Shown piece after piece: positions 63,160 through 64,000 of a stretch of DNA of 64,000 nucleotides. The position numbers and the translations under genes were made by a program. Origin of the DNA: Polyangiaceae bacterium (GTDB taxonomy: Bacteria; Myxococcota_A; Polyangia; Polyangiales; Polyangiaceae); contig JABTUA010000001.1 of assembly GCA_015075635.1 (NCBI GenBank), forward strand, positions 1,178,001 to 1,242,000. Reading direction: 5' to 3'. Numbering within the stretch: the stretch's first letter is position 1; each line of letters opens with the position of its first letter. The notes under the pieces are model-generated. The model worked only from the letters and a program-made list of their open reading frames with translations, did no database searches and was not told the DNA's origin.

Positions 63160-64000
63160 TCACTTGGCGCTCGGGGCTGGCGGGGCCGGCGGGGCTGGGG
63201 CTGCGGGCTTCTGCCCGGCGGCCGCTGGGGCTGCGGCGCCGGCGGGCTTCGCCTGGCGCTTGATGGTGACCTTCTCGATCTTCGGCGGCGTGACCGCGCG
63301 CTCCCCCCGGACCGGGACGCTGGCCAGTGCCTCGATCACGCTCTCGGGCTCGCATTTCCCGAAGATGGTGTAGCCGCCGTCCAGGTGCGATGCGACGCCG
63401 TCCATCACGAAGAACTGCATGCCGTTGGTGTTGGGACCGCGGTTGGCCATGCAGAGCAGGCCGCGCTGGTCGTGCCGGGCGTCCTCCCAGACCTCGTCCG
63501 GGATCACGTAGCCGGGCTCGCCCGCGCCGCTGCCGGCGGGGTCGCCGCCCTGGATCATGAATCCCTTCACCACGCGGTGAAACGTCGTGCCGTCGTAGCC
63601 AGGCTTCTTCTCCCACTTGCCGGCGGGCGTCTTCCAGGGCCGGAGCCCGCGCGCCAGGCCGACGAAGTTGGCGACGGTGATGGGCGCCTTGTCCTCGTAC
63701 AGCGTGCACGACAGCGTGCCCTTGTCGGTCTTGATCTCGGCGATGAGCGCGCCCTTTCCGGTCAGTCCTTTGGTCGCATCGGCGAGGGTGAACTTGCCCT
63801 TCAGCGGATCGTCCTCGCTCGGCTTCACCTCGGCGACGGGTTTGGCCGGAAGCTTCTTGGGCTCCGACGGCGGGGGCGGAGGCGGAGTGGGCGCCGCCGT
63901 GCGTTCGGCCTTGCCGGCCAGATCGGCGGGGGCCGGCGTGACGGCCGGGGACGCGGGGCGGGCGACGGGCTCGGGCTCCGGCGGCGGCTCCTCGCAGGCG
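63160..64000 (-). CDS. Cyclophilin-type peptidyl-prolyl isomerase lipoprotein (5' end outside window)
   Basis: The reading frame is open to the window edge. The last visible codons read ...Ala-Cys-Glu-Glu-Pro, so a lipidated N-terminus is probable and the true start lies beyond 64000. A Pro-rich linker (about 60 residues) leads to a cyclophilin domain: 'FHRVVKGFMIQGGDPAGSG', 'GLLCMANRGPNTNGMQFFV', 'LDGGYTIFGK'. The FHRV..FMIQGGD and NTNGMQFFV catalytic motifs are intact. A short Ala/Pro tail ends the protein. It folds periplasmic proteins by cis-trans proline isomerisation. Confidence 0.93.
   Translation of the reverse strand, partial: ACEEPPPEPEPVARPASPAVTPAPADLAGKAERTAAPTPPPPPPSEPKKLPAKPVAEVKPSEDDPLKGKFTLADATKGLTGKGALIAEIKTDKGTLSCTLYEDKAPITVANFVGLARGLRPWKTPAGKWEKKPGYDGTTFHRVVKGFMIQGGDPAGSGAGEPGYVIPDEVWEDARHDQRGLLCMANRGPNTNGMQFFVMDGVASHLDGGYTIFGKCEPESVIEALASVPVRGERAVTPPKIEKVTIKRQAKPAGAAAPAAAGQKPAAPAPPAPPAPSAK

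Overview
The window is high-GC DNA from a Gram-negative, predatory/soil-type delta-proteobacterial lineage, most likely Myxococcota and probably the Polyangia (Sorangium-like) group. This is inferred from very high third-position GC, many Cys-anchored lipoproteins, FHA-fused regulators, a MYXO-CTERM-like surface protein, a MerR-TPR fusion, four-helix-bundle ORFs next to simple repeats, BamA, and a LC7/roadblock protein. No rRNA, tRNA or CRISPR array was recognised.

Layout. 1-1.7 kb: end of a BtpA-family gene, a GNAT acetyltransferase and a CAP-domain lipoprotein. 1.7-4.9 kb: single-chain B12-dependent methylmalonyl-CoA mutase with its MeaB GTPase; an epimerase-like VOC protein lies at 8.4 kb. 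4.8-8.4 kb: tandem universal-stress protein coupled to a P-type ATPase with Na,K-ATPase (IIC) signatures. 8.4-11.4 kb: epimerase, barrel-like protein and a full-length aconitase-fold protein that has lost its Fe-S cysteines. 11.8-17.9 kb: LC7 protein, aroQ, accB-accC, a second meaB and a short YgfK-like iron-sulphur protein. 17.9-29.0 kb (minus strand): ybiI, then a tightly overlapping run nth > enolase-superfamily enzyme > two fold-type II PLP enzymes > selenium-type xanthine dehydrogenase > SsnA > M20 carbamoyl hydrolase > beta-ureidopropionase-like amidase. With the YgfK-like gene this resembles the anaerobic purine/urate degradation (yge/ygf) clusters, but with hydrolytic decarbamoylation enzymes.

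29-37 kb: transposase debris and palindromes, gyrA, a CNNM/CorC-type membrane protein, a small membrane-anchored coiled coil and bamA. 37-44.4 kb: Cys-rich lipoprotein, FHA-sigma54-type activator, Nit-type amidase, SUMF1-fold lipoprotein coupled to a large HExxH surface protein. 44.4-46.5 kb: repeat-rich DNA and an IS110 transposase. 46.5-51 kb: MerR-TPR regulator, small unknowns, and an FHA-CpaF protein with a dead Walker A. 51-58.6 kb: core operon yceD-rpmF-fabH-fabD-fabG-acpP-fabF-nrdR-ribD, followed by def; plsX is absent. 58.7-64 kb: a polytopic glycosyltransferase-like protein, hexamer repeats, a four-helix-bundle protein, a response regulator, and three envelope lipoproteins (unknown, DUF4349 and a cyclophilin cut by the window edge).

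Two themes stand out: a purine/ureide catabolic island of unusual composition, and several 'pseudo-enzymes' (aconitase, CpaF ATPase, formylglycine-generating-enzyme fold) that keep the fold but lack the catalytic residues.
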